Source: Streptomyces caelestis (GTDB taxonomy: Bacteria > Actinomycetota > Actinomycetes > Streptomycetales > Streptomycetaceae). Taken from it: 64,000 nucleotides of DNA. The notes beneath the pieces are model-generated. The model saw nothing but the letters and a program-made list of their open reading frames with translations. It had not been told where the DNA came from and did no database searches. The stretch covers positions 1-64,000 of the forward strand of contig NZ_LGCN01000228.1 in the NCBI RefSeq assembly GCF_001279005.1, read 5' to 3'. Numbering within the stretch: the first letter of the stretch is position 1; each line of letters starts with the position of its first letter. This document shows positions 36,671 to 45,592 of the stretch, piece by piece. The translations under genes and the position numbers were made by a program.

Positions 36671-38004
36671 ACCCCGATCCCCCCGGACGTCCAGGGCAGG
36701 TCGAGCAGTTCCGTCTCCTGGCCGGGCCGTGCTCCGCCGGGAGGCACGATGGCGAGCGCGTCGGCCGCCGCGATGCCGCGCAGCATGGCCGGGCCGTTGT
36801 AGAGCAGCGGCAGCGCCCGGTCACCGTGCAGGGCGACGGGGACCAGCCGGGTGTCGTGCGGGTGCCCCTGCACCCCGTCCCGCAGCGGCAGTGTGTACGG
36901 CTCGGGGGCGGGGCGGGCCGCGAGGGTGCGCAGCAGGGGTTCGGCGAGGGTGAGCAGGCCGGACACGGCGGCGAGGGGGTTGCCGGGCAGACCGACGAGG
37001 TGCCGGCCGTCCTGGGTGCGGGCCAGGAGCATGGGGTGGCCGGGGCGCACCTTGACGCCGTCCACGAGGAGTTCGGCGCCGATGCGGCGCAGCGCGGGAT
37101 GCACGTGGTCGACCGGGCCCGCGGCGGTGCCGCCGGTGGTGACGACGACATCGGCGTCGGACGCCGTGATGGCCTCGTACAGCGCCTGTTCGGTGTCGCC
37201 GATCCGGCGTACGGCGGTCACCTCCGCGCCGAGTGCGCGCAGCCAGGGCGGCAGCAGCGGGCCGAGCGCGTCCCGGATCAGCCCGTCGTGCGGCAACCCC
37301 TCGCCGAGCAGTTCGTCGCCGAGGACGAACACGTCGGCGCGGGGGCGGGGGACGGCGGTGAGCGTGTCGTATCCGGCGGCGGCGGCCATGCCCAGGACGG
37401 GCGGGGTCACCGGGGTGCCCACGGGCAGCAGCTGGTCGCCGCTGCGGCACTCCTGGCCGCGGGGGCGGATGTCCTGGCCGTGGGTGACCGTGTGCGGCGG
37501 CCGGGCGGCGGCGGTGACGTGCAGCCGGCCCTTGTCGTCGGTACGGCCGTGTTCGCTGCGGAGCACGGCGGTGGTGTCCGGGGGGATACGGGCGCCGGTG
37601 GCGATGCGGACGGCCTCGCCGTCGGTGAGCGGCGCGTGCGCGGTGTGCCCGGCGAGGACGCCCTCGTCCCGCACGGACCAGGGGCCGGGGCCGGACACCG
37701 CCCAGCCGTCCATCGCGGAGGTGTCGAAGGAGGGCAGATCGGTGAGGGCGGTGAGGGGGGCGGCGAGGGTGAGACCCAGGGCGGAGGCCAGGGGGACGGC
37801 GACCGGGGTCAGGCAGCCGGTGCGACCGCCGTGGCGCGGGGCGCGTTCGGCGATGGCGCGGGCGTCGGGCCAGGCAGTGGCGTCGTGGTGCGGGTGGCGG
37901 GGGGTGTCCGTGGTGCCGCCGGGGTGCTTCCTCACGAGGGCGAGCGCCTCCTCGACGTCGAGGTCGTCGGCGTTCTTGTCGGCCCGGGCGGCGCGCGGGG
38001 TCAT
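36658..38004 (-). CDS. moeA: Molybdopterin molybdenumtransferase MoeA
   Basis: A 448-residue enzyme that inserts molybdate into adenylated molybdopterin. Visible: DTSAMDGWAV (near 105), ATGARIPPDTTAV, the MoCF-binding core TTGGTAAGPVDHV, and LPGNPLAAV. An N-terminal extension of about 40 residues (MTPRAARADKNADDLDVEEA) is typical of Streptomyces. ATG at 38004 overlaps the stop of the MobA-like gene (TGATG), and its own stop overlaps the channel gene, giving a tightly coupled three-gene operon. Confidence 0.9.
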   Translation of the reverse strand: MTPRAARADKNADDLDVEEALALVRKHPGGTTDTPRHPHHDATAWPDARAIAERAPRHGGRTGCLTPVAVPLASALGLTLAAPLTALTDLPSFDTSAMDGWAVSGPGPWSVRDEGVLAGHTAHAPLTDGEAVRIATGARIPPDTTAVLRSEHGRTDDKGRLHVTAAARPPHTVTHGQDIRPRGQECRSGDQLLPVGTPVTPPVLGMAAAAGYDTLTAVPRPRADVFVLGDELLGEGLPHDGLIRDALGPLLPPWLRALGAEVTAVRRIGDTEQALYEAITASDADVVVTTGGTAAGPVDHVHPALRRIGAELLVDGVKVRPGHPMLLARTQDGRHLVGLPGNPLAAVSGLLTLAEPLLRTLAARPAPEPYTLPLRDGVQGHPHDTRLVPVALHGDRALPLLYNGPAMLRGIAAADALAIVPPGGARPGQETELLDLPWTSGGIGVCFT

Positions 38005-38963
38005 CAGGCGTCCGGCCGGGTGTCGGGGGTTTCGGGGGTGGCGTCGGGGGTTTCGGGGGTTTCCTCGTCGGCCCAGCGCAGGGCGAGTGCCGCGGCCTTG
38101 CGGGCCGCCTCGGCGACGGCCTCCCGGTCGCCGCCCGCCCGTGCGGCCGCGTAACCGACGAGGAAGGTGGTCAGCGGCGCGGCGGGCCGGGCCACCCCGT
38201 GGGCGGCGTCGCGGGCGAGGTCGAGCAGTACACCGGTGTCGACGTCCAGGTCGATGCCCAGCTCGTCCTTGACCGCGGAGATCCATTCATCCAACACGTG
38301 TCCATGCTCCCTGATGCGTGCCCTGGCGGTGGCGATGTCGTCCCAGGTGTCGCAGTCGAAGGACGCCACCGGGTCGGAGATACGGGTGAGGTCGAGCGAA
38401 CCGGTCAGCCGGCGCAGGGGCAGCCCGGTCAGCTCGCCGTGCCGACCGGTGAGCGCGGCCAGTCCGCGGCGCAGGGATCCGGTCCGGTACGCGGCGACGA
38501 GCGGCTGGTCCCGGCCGTCGGAGTCGGTCAGCAGCACGCCGTCGGCGGCGCCGTGGCGAAGGGGCGTCAACAGCCCCCGTACCGTGCGGTGACCGAGGAA
38601 CGGCAGGTCTGCGGAGAGCACGACGACCTGGTCGGCCGTGGTGTGCCGGAGCCCGGCGGCGAGCGCGGCCAGGGGTCCGCCGCCGGGGGGTTCCTCCCGG
38701 GCCCAGACCACGGGCCGGACGGTGGGGCGGGGGTCGGCGACGACCACCGTGGTCCGGGCGTCGGCGCAGGCCGTGAGCACCCGGTCGAGCAGCGACCGTC
38801 CGCCCACCCGCACCCCGGGCTTGTCCGAGCCGCCGAGCCGCCGTGCGGCGCCGCCGGCGAGTACGACGGCGTCGTACACGGAGCCGGGGTCGCCGAAGAG
38901 GCCCCCGGAGGGACCGTCGGGAGGTTCACCGGAGGGACCGCCGGGTGGCTGATGCTCGGTCAC
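38004..38963 (-). CDS. mobA: MobA-like nucleotidyltransferase fused to DUF6457
   Basis: A 319-residue two-domain protein. The N-terminal MobA/MocA-type domain has AVVLAGGAARRLGGSDKP (nucleotide-binding loop) and VVLSADLPFL (metal Asp), for adding GMP or CMP to molybdopterin. From about residue 225 a DUF6457 domain follows (LDEWISAVKDELGIDLDVDT), a common actinobacterial fusion or neighbour of MobA. A Gly/Pro-rich head and a repetitive ETPD.. tail are odd. Start is uncertain: GTG 38963 is preferred because a hairpin (38981-39007) overlaps the alternative GTG at 38993. Confidence 0.85.
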   Translation of the reverse strand: MTEHQPPGGPSGEPPDGPSGGLFGDPGSVYDAVVLAGGAARRLGGSDKPGVRVGGRSLLDRVLTACADARTTVVVADPRPTVRPVVWAREEPPGGGPLAALAAGLRHTTADQVVVLSADLPFLGHRTVRGLLTPLRHGAADGVLLTDSDGRDQPLVAAYRTGSLRRGLAALTGRHGELTGLPLRRLTGSLDLTRISDPVASFDCDTWDDIATARARIREHGHVLDEWISAVKDELGIDLDVDTGVLLDLARDAAHGVARPAAPLTTFLVGYAAARAGGDREAVAEAARKAAALALRWADEETPETPDATPETPDTRPDA

Positions 38964-38980
38964 CCTCCGAGTATGCGTCT

Positions 38981-39007
38981 CCCCCGCGATCACAGGGAAC
39001 GCGGGGG
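38981..39007. terminator. Terminator hairpin after second bkd operon
   Basis: 8-bp arms CCCCCGCG/CGCGGGGG, 11-nt loop, 42 bases past the E2 stop. Confidence 0.6.
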
Positions 39008-39048
39008 CACCGGGACGCGACCGGGGAGACCGGCGGCTCGAAGCGGAC

Positions 39049-40485
39049 TCACAGCGTCCGCAGCAGCACCGCCGGTTGTTCGACGCAGTCCGCCACGTAC
39101 CGCAGGAAGCCTCCCGCGGTACCGCCGTCGCAGACCCGGTGGTCGAAGGTGAGCGAGAGCTGCACGACCTGCCGCACCGCCAGCTCGCCCTCGTGCACCC
39201 AGGGCCTGGGGACGATGCGGCCGATGCCGAGCATGGCGGCCTCGGGGTGGTTGATGATCGGTGTGGAGCCGTCGACGCCGAACACCCCGTAGTTGTTCAA
39301 CGTGAAGGTGCCGCCCGTGAGCTCCGCGGGCGTCAGCGTGCCGGACCGGGCCGCCCCGGTCAGCCGGGCGAACTCGGCCGTGAGCGACTCGGCGTCCCGC
39401 GTGTGCGCGTCCCGGACGACGGGGACGACCAGTCCCCGGTCGGTCTGCGCGGCGAAGCCGAGGTGCACGTCCGCGTACCGGACGATCTCCCTGGCCCCGG
39501 TGTTCACCGAGGAGTTGAGCTCGGGGAAGCGGGCGAGCGCGGCGGTGCAGATCCGGGCCAGCAGGGCGATGACGGATACCTTCGGCCCGCCGGCCGCGTT
39601 CATGGCGGCCCGCGTGCGCATCAGTTCGGTCGCGTCGGCGTCCACCCAGCAGGTCGCGTCGGGGATCTCGGCGCGGCTGCGGGAGAGCTTGTCGGCGACG
39701 GTTCCGCGGATGCCCTTGAGGGGGACGCGGGTGACGCCCGGGGATTCCGCGCCCGGTGCCGGCCCGCTCGCCCGGTCGGTCCGCGGACCCGGTTCACCGG
39801 CCGCCGCGCCCGGACGGCCCTGGGCGGCCGCGGCGCGCAGGGCGTACTCCACGTCCGCGCGGAGGATCAGCCCGTCGGGTCCGGAGCCGGTCATCTCCCG
39901 CAGGTCCAGGCCGTTCTGCCGGGCCAGCCTGCGCACCAGGGGCGAGATCACGGGGACGGGACCGTCCACCGCGCCCGGGGCGCGGGTCCGTGCGGCGGCG
40001 GGCTCCGCGGTCCTGACCTGCCCGTTCGTCGCGGGTGCGGCGGGTGCGGCGGATGCGGCAGGGGGCGCGGGGGGCGCGGGGGCCGCCTGCGGCGGACGGA
40101 CGCGGCGGCGCCGGGCCGGCGCCTCCGCGGTGCCGTAGCCGACCAGGACGTTGCCGGAGCCCTCGGTGGCCGGGGTCCGGCCGCGCGCGCCACCGGATTC
40201 GGCGGGGCCCGCGGCGGCGGCCGGGCCGCCGTCGGCCGGCTCGCCCACCGCCACCGTCAGCAGCGGGGCGCCGACCGGCAGTTCCGTGCCCTCCGCGCCG
40301 AAGCGGGCCGTGACGACACCGCTGTACGGACAGGGCACGTCCACCATCGCCTTGGCCGTCTCGACCTCGACGACCGGCTGGTCCACGGCGACGACGTCAC
40401 CGACCTCGACCAGCCAGCGCACGATCTCCGCCTCGGTGAGCCCCTCCCCGAGGTCGGGCAGCTTGAACTCCAGCACCTGTGCCAT
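39049..40485 (-). CDS. bkdC: Branched-chain 2-oxoacid dehydrogenase E2, operon 2
   Basis: 478 residues. Lipoyl domain with K45 in ETAKAMVD, an Ala/Pro-rich linker, an E1/E3-binding domain (ISPLVRRLARQNGLDLREMTG near 175), a long second linker, and the catalytic domain ending TFDHRVCDG. Paralog of the E2 at 24857-26269 but clearly diverged, especially in the linkers. The ATG overlaps the E1 beta stop (TGATG at 40485), so all three genes are translationally coupled. With E1 it makes branched acyl-CoA from valine, leucine and isoleucine keto acids. Confidence 0.92.
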   Translation of the reverse strand: MAQVLEFKLPDLGEGLTEAEIVRWLVEVGDVVAVDQPVVEVETAKAMVDVPCPYSGVVTARFGAEGTELPVGAPLLTVAVGEPADGGPAAAAGPAESGGARGRTPATEGSGNVLVGYGTAEAPARRRRVRPPQAAPAPPAPPAASAAPAAPATNGQVRTAEPAAARTRAPGAVDGPVPVISPLVRRLARQNGLDLREMTGSGPDGLILRADVEYALRAAAAQGRPGAAAGEPGPRTDRASGPAPGAESPGVTRVPLKGIRGTVADKLSRSRAEIPDATCWVDADATELMRTRAAMNAAGGPKVSVIALLARICTAALARFPELNSSVNTGAREIVRYADVHLGFAAQTDRGLVVPVVRDAHTRDAESLTAEFARLTGAARSGTLTPAELTGGTFTLNNYGVFGVDGSTPIINHPEAAMLGIGRIVPRPWVHEGELAVRQVVQLSLTFDHRVCDGGTAGGFLRYVADCVEQPAVLLRTL

Positions 40486-41489
40486 CAGCTCTCGGCCTCC
40501 CACTGCAGACGCCCCACGGCGTCCAGGATCCGGTCCACGCCGGGCAGGTGGTGGCGCTCCAGCATCGGCGGCGGGTACGGCAGGTCGAACCCGGCCACAC
40601 GCAGCACCGGCGCCTCCAGGTGGTGGAAGCAGCGCTCCGTGACCCGGGCCGCGATCTCCCCGCCCGGGCCGCCGAAGCCACCCGACTCGTGGACGACGAC
40701 CGCGCGTCCCGTCCGCCGTACCGAGGCGCACACCGTCTCGTCGTCGAACGGCACCAGGGAGCGCAGATCGACCACTTCGAGGTCCCAGCCCTCGGCCCGG
40801 GCCGCCTCGGCCGCCTCCATGCAGACGGGCAGCGACGGCCCGTACGTGATGAGCGTGGCGCTCCGCCCCGAGCGCCGCACCACCGCACGGCCTATCGGTT
40901 CGACGGCCGTCGGTTCCTCGGGGTTCCAGGCGTCCTTCGACCAGTAGAGCCGCTTGGGCTCCAGGAAGACGACCGGGTCGTCGGAGGCGATGGCGGCGCG
41001 CAGCAGCCCGTAGGCGTCGGCGACGGTGGCGGGCGTGACGACATGGAGCCCCGGAGTCGCCATGTAGTACGCCTCGGAGGAGTCGCTGTGGTGCTCGACG
41101 CCGCCGATGCCGCCGCCGTAGGGGACGCGGACGGTGAGCGGCAGGGGCATCCTCCCGCGCGTGCGGTTGCGCGTCTTCGCGACGTGCGAGACGAGCTGCT
41201 CGAACGCCGGGTAGGCGAACGCGTCGAACTGCATCTCCACGACCGGGCGCAGCCCGTACATGGCCATGCCGACGGCCGTGCCGAGGATGCCCGCCTCGGC
41301 CAGCGGGGTGTCCGTGCAGCGGTCCGCGCCGAACTCCTCGGCGAGTCCGTCGGTGACCCGGAAGACACCGCCGAGGGTGCCGACGTCCTCGCCCATGACG
41401 TGCACGGACGGGTCGGCGGCCATGGCGTCGCGCAGGGCGCGCGTGAGGGCCTGCGCCATGGTGGCCGGCTTGACGGCGACGGTGGTCAT
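40485..41489 (-). CDS. bkdB: Branched-chain 2-oxoacid dehydrogenase E1 beta, operon 2
   Basis: 334 residues, with HVMGEDVGTLGGVFRVTDGL, DTPLAEAGILGTAVGMAMYG and VPYGGGIGGVEHHSDSSE, matching the operon-1 subunit residue for residue in these loops. ATG at 41489 overlaps the E1 alpha stop by ATGA. The two E1 beta copies differ most in the surface C-terminal third. Confidence 0.92.
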   Translation of the reverse strand: MTTVAVKPATMAQALTRALRDAMAADPSVHVMGEDVGTLGGVFRVTDGLAEEFGADRCTDTPLAEAGILGTAVGMAMYGLRPVVEMQFDAFAYPAFEQLVSHVAKTRNRTRGRMPLPLTVRVPYGGGIGGVEHHSDSSEAYYMATPGLHVVTPATVADAYGLLRAAIASDDPVVFLEPKRLYWSKDAWNPEEPTAVEPIGRAVVRRSGRSATLITYGPSLPVCMEAAEAARAEGWDLEVVDLRSLVPFDDETVCASVRRTGRAVVVHESGGFGGPGGEIAARVTERCFHHLEAPVLRVAGFDLPYPPPMLERHHLPGVDRILDAVGRLQWEAES

Positions 41490-42628
41490 CGCTGCGCCCC
41501 TTCCGGCTCGGCCTCGGCCGCCAGCTCGGCCCGCAGCTGCTCCCGCTGCTCCAGGAGCTGGGGGGTGGGCTCGGCGTAGACGTGGGTGAAGAGGTCCATG
41601 GGGTCCAGGGCCGGGTCCTCGTTCATGCGGGCGCGCAAGGAGGCGGCCAGGGTCTCGGCGTCCTGGCGGGCGGCCTCGACGCCGGCCTCGTCGAGCAGGC
41701 CGCGCCCGGTCAGTTCGCGCTCCAGCAGGACGATCGGGTCGTGCTGCTTCCAGGCCTCGACCTCGGCGTCGCCGCGGTAGCGGGTGGCGTCGTCGGCGTT
41801 GGTGTGGGCCTCCACGCGGTACGTGATCGCCTCGACCAGGGTCGGGCCGCCGCCCGCGCGGGCGCGGCGTACGGCGGCGGCGAGGACCTCGTGCACGGCG
41901 GCGGCGTCGTTGCCGTCCACCAGGCGGCCGGGCATGCCGTAGCCGACGGCCTTGTGGGCCAGCGACGGGGCGGCGGTCTGCTTGGCGAGCGGTACGGAGA
42001 TCGCGAAGCCGTTGTTCTGGACGAGGAAGACCACCGGGGCCTGCCAGACGGCCGCGAAGTTCAGCGCCTCGTGGAAGTCTCCCTCGCTGGTGCCGCCGTC
42101 GCCGACCATGGCGAGCGCGACCACGTCGTCGCCCTTGAGGCGGGCGGCGTGCGCCAGCCCGACGGCGTGCGGCAGCTGGGTGGCGAGCGGGGTGCTGAGC
42201 GGGGCCACGCGGTGCTCGTGGGGGTCGTAGCCGGTGTGCCAGTCGCCGCGCAGCAGGGTGAGGGCCTCGACGGGGTCCACCCCGCGCGCGATCACCGCGA
42301 GGGTGTCGCGGTAGCTCGGGAAGAGCCAGTCGTGCTCCTCGAGGACGAGCGCGGCGGCGACCTCGCAGGCCTCCTGGCCGGTGCTGGAGGGGTAGACCGC
42401 GAGACGGCCCTGCTTGGTGAGGGCGGTGGCCTGCGCGTTGTAGCGGCGGCCCTTCACCAGCTCCGCGTACAGCCGGCGCAGCAGCTCCGGGTCGGCCTCG
42501 GCGGCCTTCTCGGTGCCGAGCACGCGGTACGGCTCCGCGTCGGGCAGCAGCGGCACGGGGTCGGTACGGGGCTGCCAGGCGGGCGGCGGGGTCGGCCGGT
42601 AGGCCCCCCGCTGCTCCGTGACCGTCAT
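41486..42628 (-). CDS. bkdA: Branched-chain 2-oxoacid dehydrogenase E1 alpha, operon 2
   Basis: 380 residues; thiamine-diphosphate motif VGDGGTSEGDFHEALNFAAV...QNN near residues 180-210 and YRVEAHTNADDATRYR near 280. It lacks the basic repetitive head of the operon-1 paralog and has a Pro-rich start instead. GAGGAGG lies nine bases before the ATG. It is divergent from the Lrp/AsnC gene, and a TetR-type palindrome (42684-42697) sits 56 bases upstream of the start, which ties this operon to the paa regulator. Confidence 0.92.
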   Translation of the reverse strand: MTVTEQRGAYRPTPPPAWQPRTDPVPLLPDAEPYRVLGTEKAAEADPELLRRLYAELVKGRRYNAQATALTKQGRLAVYPSSTGQEACEVAAALVLEEHDWLFPSYRDTLAVIARGVDPVEALTLLRGDWHTGYDPHEHRVAPLSTPLATQLPHAVGLAHAARLKGDDVVALAMVGDGGTSEGDFHEALNFAAVWQAPVVFLVQNNGFAISVPLAKQTAAPSLAHKAVGYGMPGRLVDGNDAAAVHEVLAAAVRRARAGGGPTLVEAITYRVEAHTNADDATRYRGDAEVEAWKQHDPIVLLERELTGRGLLDEAGVEAARQDAETLAASLRARMNEDPALDPMDLFTHVYAEPTPQLLEQREQLRAELAAEAEPEGAQR

Positions 42629-42683
42629 GACGGCACCTCCTCGTGGGATGTCGGAGGCACGGCGTCTGTGACGTGCCTCACCA

Positions 42684-42697
42684 ACCGATTGTTCGGT
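42684..42697. promoter_or_regulatory. PaaR-type palindrome 1
   Basis: ACCGATTGTTCGGT: 5-bp arms ACCGA/TCGGT with 4-bp spacer, upstream of bkdA of operon 2. It matches the boxes at 45489 and 50335 except for one central base. Confidence 0.65.
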
Positions 42698-42731
42698 CGT
42701 CGGCGCATTTTGGCTACGGGTGGCACCAGGC

Positions 42732-42753
42732 TGTGGACAAACGGTTCTCCACA
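42732..42753. promoter_or_regulatory. DnaA-box-like pair
   Basis: TGTGGACAA (42732-42740, reverse of TTGTCCACA, the Streptomyces DnaA box) and TTCTCCACA (42745-42753), inverted, in the spacer before the Lrp gene. Confidence 0.4.
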
Positions 42754-42798
42754 ACCTGAGATGGGTGCAGGACGTCCACGGCGGAGAGGTGGGGGCAG

Positions 42799-43299
42799 GT
42801 GGCATCTGAACAAATGGCCGAGGGCCGGGAGGGGGGCGGGCCGCTCGCTCCCGCGCGGCCCCTGGACGCCATCGACCAGGACATCCTGCGGATGCTCCAG
42901 GCGGACGGCCGCGCGTCCGTACGCTCGGTCGCCGAGCGGGTCCACGTCTCCCGCGCGAACGCGTACGCGCGGATCAACCGGCTGGTCGAGGACGGTGTCA
43001 TCCGCGGTTTCGGGGCCCGCGTCAACCATGAGCGGGCCGGTCACGGGACGTCCGCGTACATCACCCTGAAGATCGTCCAGAACAGCTGGCGCACGGTCCG
43101 CGAGCAGCTCCGGCGGCTTCCGGGCGCCTCGCACATCGCGCTGGTGGGAGGCGATTTCGACGTGCTGCTGCTGGTGCACACCCCCGACAACCGGGCGCTG
43201 CGCGAGCTGGTGCTCACCCGGCTCCAGGCGATCCCCGAGGTGCTGAGCACGCGCACCCTGCTGGTGTTCGAGGAGGAGGACCTGGAACCGCAGGGGTGA
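42799..43299 (+). CDS. bkdR: Lrp/AsnC family regulator, BkdR-like
   Basis: A 166-residue feast/famine-type regulator: N-terminal winged helix (IDQDILRMLQADGRASVRSV, then VSRANAYARINRLVEDGVI) and a C-terminal RAM ligand domain (GDFDVLLLVHTPDNRALREL). Members next to bkd operons respond to branched-chain amino acids or keto acids. Divergent transcription from the second bkd operon over a 170-base spacer makes that operon the prime target; the palindrome at 28670-28691 suggests it may also act on operon 1. GTG at 42799 follows GAGAGGTGGGG. Confidence 0.85.
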   Translation: MASEQMAEGREGGGPLAPARPLDAIDQDILRMLQADGRASVRSVAERVHVSRANAYARINRLVEDGVIRGFGARVNHERAGHGTSAYITLKIVQNSWRTVREQLRRLPGASHIALVGGDFDVLLLVHTPDNRALRELVLTRLQAIPEVLSTRTLLVFEEEDLEPQG

Positions 43300-43303
43300 G
43301 CGG

Positions 43304-43323
43304 CCGGGGCCGAAGAGCCCCGG
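43304..43323. terminator. Short hairpin between convergent regulators
   Basis: Arms CCGGGGC/GCCCCGG, 6-nt loop, between the Lrp and TetR genes. Confidence 0.5.
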
Positions 43324-43330
43324 GGCGGGT

Positions 43331-43921
43331 TCAGGACGCCTTGCGCAGCCCTCCGAAGGCCAGCTGGGCCACCGCGTCGGCCACCTCGCGCTCGCTCATG
43401 CCGCGCCCGTCCGGCCGGTACCACTCCACGATCGAGTTGATCATGCCGAAGACCAGCCGGGTCACCAGGCGCACCTCTATGTCCTCGCGCACGTCCCCGT
43501 CGGCCGCCGCGGCCTTCAGCAGCGCCGCGACCCGGTGGTCGAACTCGCGCCGCCGCTCCAGCGCCCACCGCTCGGTGTCCGTGTTGCCGCGCACCCGCAG
43601 CAGCAGCGTCACGTACGGCAGCTCGGCGATCAGCACCTCGACCATGCGCCGTACGACGTACTCCAGCCGCTCGGCGGCGCGTCCCACGCGCGCGTGCTCC
43701 TCGTCGAGGATGGCGAAGAGCCCGTCCAGGGCCCGGCTCACCGCGCGGCGCAGCAGTTCCTCCTTGCCGGCCACGTGGTGGTAGATCGACGACTTGGAGA
43801 TGCCGGCGGCCCTGGAGAGGTGCTCCATGGAGGTGCCGTCGTAGCCGCGCTCGTTGAACACCTGGACGGCGACGGACAGCAGCGTCTCCGGGGTGTACGT
43901 GTCGCGCCTGGCGGTGGTCAC
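43331..43921 (-). CDS. paaR: TetR family regulator, PaaR-like
   Basis: A 196-residue TetR repressor: HTH near residues 10-55 (LLSVAVQVFNERGYDGTSME, then AAGISKSSIYHHVAGKEELL) and a TetR_C ligand domain. It overlaps paaH by GTGA (43918-43921) so regulator and hydroxyacyl-CoA dehydrogenase are co-translated. Its position in the paa cluster and the three matching palindromes (42684, 45489, 50335) argue that it is the phenylacetyl-CoA-responsive repressor. The ligand is inferred from paa repressors elsewhere. Confidence 0.85.
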   Translation of the reverse strand: MTTARRDTYTPETLLSVAVQVFNERGYDGTSMEHLSRAAGISKSSIYHHVAGKEELLRRAVSRALDGLFAILDEEHARVGRAAERLEYVVRRMVEVLIAELPYVTLLLRVRGNTDTERWALERRREFDHRVAALLKAAAADGDVREDIEVRLVTRLVFGMINSIVEWYRPDGRGMSEREVADAVAQLAFGGLRKAS

Positions 43922-45432
43922 GGGGTGTCCTCCCTCTCGCCGGTGGCGCACGCGTACTGGTAGAGCGCGAGGGAGGGCGCGTAGCGGCCGGACTGGTCGA
44001 TCTCGTGCATCTCGTCCAGCAGGGCGCCGGCCCAGCCGCGGCCGAGGCGGCGGCTCCACTCGAAGGGCCCCAGGGGGTAGTTCACACCCAGCCGCATCGC
44101 GGTGTCGACGTCCTCCTCGGTGGCGACGCCCTTGGCGACGGCCTCGACCGCGAGGTCGATGATCCGGGCCACCGTCCGCGCGACGATCATTCCGGGGACG
44201 TCCCCGATGACGCTGACCTTCTTGCCGAGCGCCTGGAACAGCCCGGTGGCCTCGGCGACGGTCCGCGCGGAAGTGTCCTGGCAGTGGGACAGGGCGATGC
44301 GGGTGGCCGCGCGGTAGTCGAGGGCGAGGTCGAAGTAAACGACGTCGCTGAACTCCACGGAGGCCTGGCCGTCGGCGAGGACCAGCTGGCCGCCGCCGGG
44401 CAGCACCAGACGGGTGCCGTCGTCCTCGTCCTTCTCGCGCACCTCGACGCCCGCCTCGCGGATCAGGGCGAGGAGCTCCGAGGCGGGCCCCAGATCGCCC
44501 TCGGCGACCACGTACGCGGGCGGTTCGGCGGGCTCCGCGGTGTGCGGCTCGGGGCGCTCGGCGCCCTCCCGGTGGTCGTACCAGCCGTGGCCGGTCTTGC
44601 GGCCCAGGCGGCCGGACTCGACCAGGCGGCGCTGGGCGAGCGAGGGGGTGAAGCGGACGTCCTGGAAGAAGGACCGCCACACCGAGTGGGTGACGGACTC
44701 GTTGACGTCCTGCCCGATGAGGTCGGTCAGTTCGAAGGCGCCCATCCGGAAGCCCCCGGACTCGCGCAGCACCGCGTCGACGGTGGCCGGGTCGGCGCCC
44801 TGGGACTCGTACACCGCGAAGGCCTCGGCGTAGAAGGGCCGGGCGACGCGGTTGACGATGAAGCCGGGGGTGTCGGCGCAGGCGACGGGCGTCTTGCCCC
44901 AGGCGCGGGCCGTCTCGTACGCGCGCGTGGCGTACGAGACGTCGGTGGCGAAGCCGGAGACGACCTCGACCAGCGGCAGCAGTGGCGCGGGGTTGAAGAA
45001 GTGCAGGCCCACGAAGCGGCCGGGCACGCGCAGGGCGCCGCCGATCGCGGTGACCGACAGGGAGGAGGTGTTGGTGGCGAGCAGGCAGTCGTCGGAGACG
45101 ACGTCCTCCAGCGCGCGCAGCAGCTCCTGCTTGACGTCCAGGCGCTCCAGGACGGCCTCGACGACCAGGGCGCAGTCGGCGAGCGCGGCGAGTTCGCCGA
45201 CGGGCCGCAGACGGGCACGGGCCGCGTCCCGCTCGGCGGCGGTGAGGCGCTCCTTCTCCACCAGCCGGTCGAGCCGGGCGCCGATCGCGTCGGCCGCCTG
45301 GCGGGCCCGGCCGTCGACGGCGTCGTACAGCCGCACGGGATGGCCCGCGACCAGCGCGACCTGGGCGATTCCCTGCCCCATGGTGCCGGTGCCGACCACG
45401 GCCACGGGACTGCTGAGGTCGAGTGCTGTCAT
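43918..45432 (-). CDS. paaH: 3-hydroxyacyl-CoA dehydrogenase, PaaH type
   Basis: A 504-residue NAD-dependent enzyme. N-terminal Rossmann domain (VAVVGTGTMGQGIAQVALVAG), the catalytic His region GLHFFNPAPLLPLVEVV, and two C-terminal 3HCDH domains, the second near 395-495 (GLFQALGKKVSVIGDVPGMI). The two-C-domain form is typical of PaaH/PaaC, which oxidises 3-hydroxyadipyl-CoA in phenylacetate breakdown. A PaaR-type box (45489-45502) lies 57 bases upstream and serves the divergent paaN too. Confidence 0.9.
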   Translation of the reverse strand: MTALDLSSPVAVVGTGTMGQGIAQVALVAGHPVRLYDAVDGRARQAADAIGARLDRLVEKERLTAAERDAARARLRPVGELAALADCALVVEAVLERLDVKQELLRALEDVVSDDCLLATNTSSLSVTAIGGALRVPGRFVGLHFFNPAPLLPLVEVVSGFATDVSYATRAYETARAWGKTPVACADTPGFIVNRVARPFYAEAFAVYESQGADPATVDAVLRESGGFRMGAFELTDLIGQDVNESVTHSVWRSFFQDVRFTPSLAQRRLVESGRLGRKTGHGWYDHREGAERPEPHTAEPAEPPAYVVAEGDLGPASELLALIREAGVEVREKDEDDGTRLVLPGGGQLVLADGQASVEFSDVVYFDLALDYRAATRIALSHCQDTSARTVAEATGLFQALGKKVSVIGDVPGMIVARTVARIIDLAVEAVAKGVATEEDVDTAMRLGVNYPLGPFEWSRRLGRGWAGALLDEMHEIDQSGRYAPSLALYQYACATGEREDTP

Positions 45433-45488
45433 GTGCGCGATCCTCCCGCACGGGGTTTTCCACAGATGCGGCGGACCCCCTTGTCCCG

Positions 45489-45502
45489 ACCGATCGTTCG
45501 GT
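45489..45502. promoter_or_regulatory. PaaR-type palindrome 2
   Basis: ACCGATCGTTCGGT in the 160-base divergent spacer between paaH and paaN; identical on the opposite strand to the box before paaA. Confidence 0.75.
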
Positions 45503-45592
45503 TACTCTAACTCTGACCGCCCGTTCTGACTACGTTTCCGCACAGGTCCATGAGCTCGACGAAGAGTTCCTGAGACGAGGAGTTGGTCCCCC

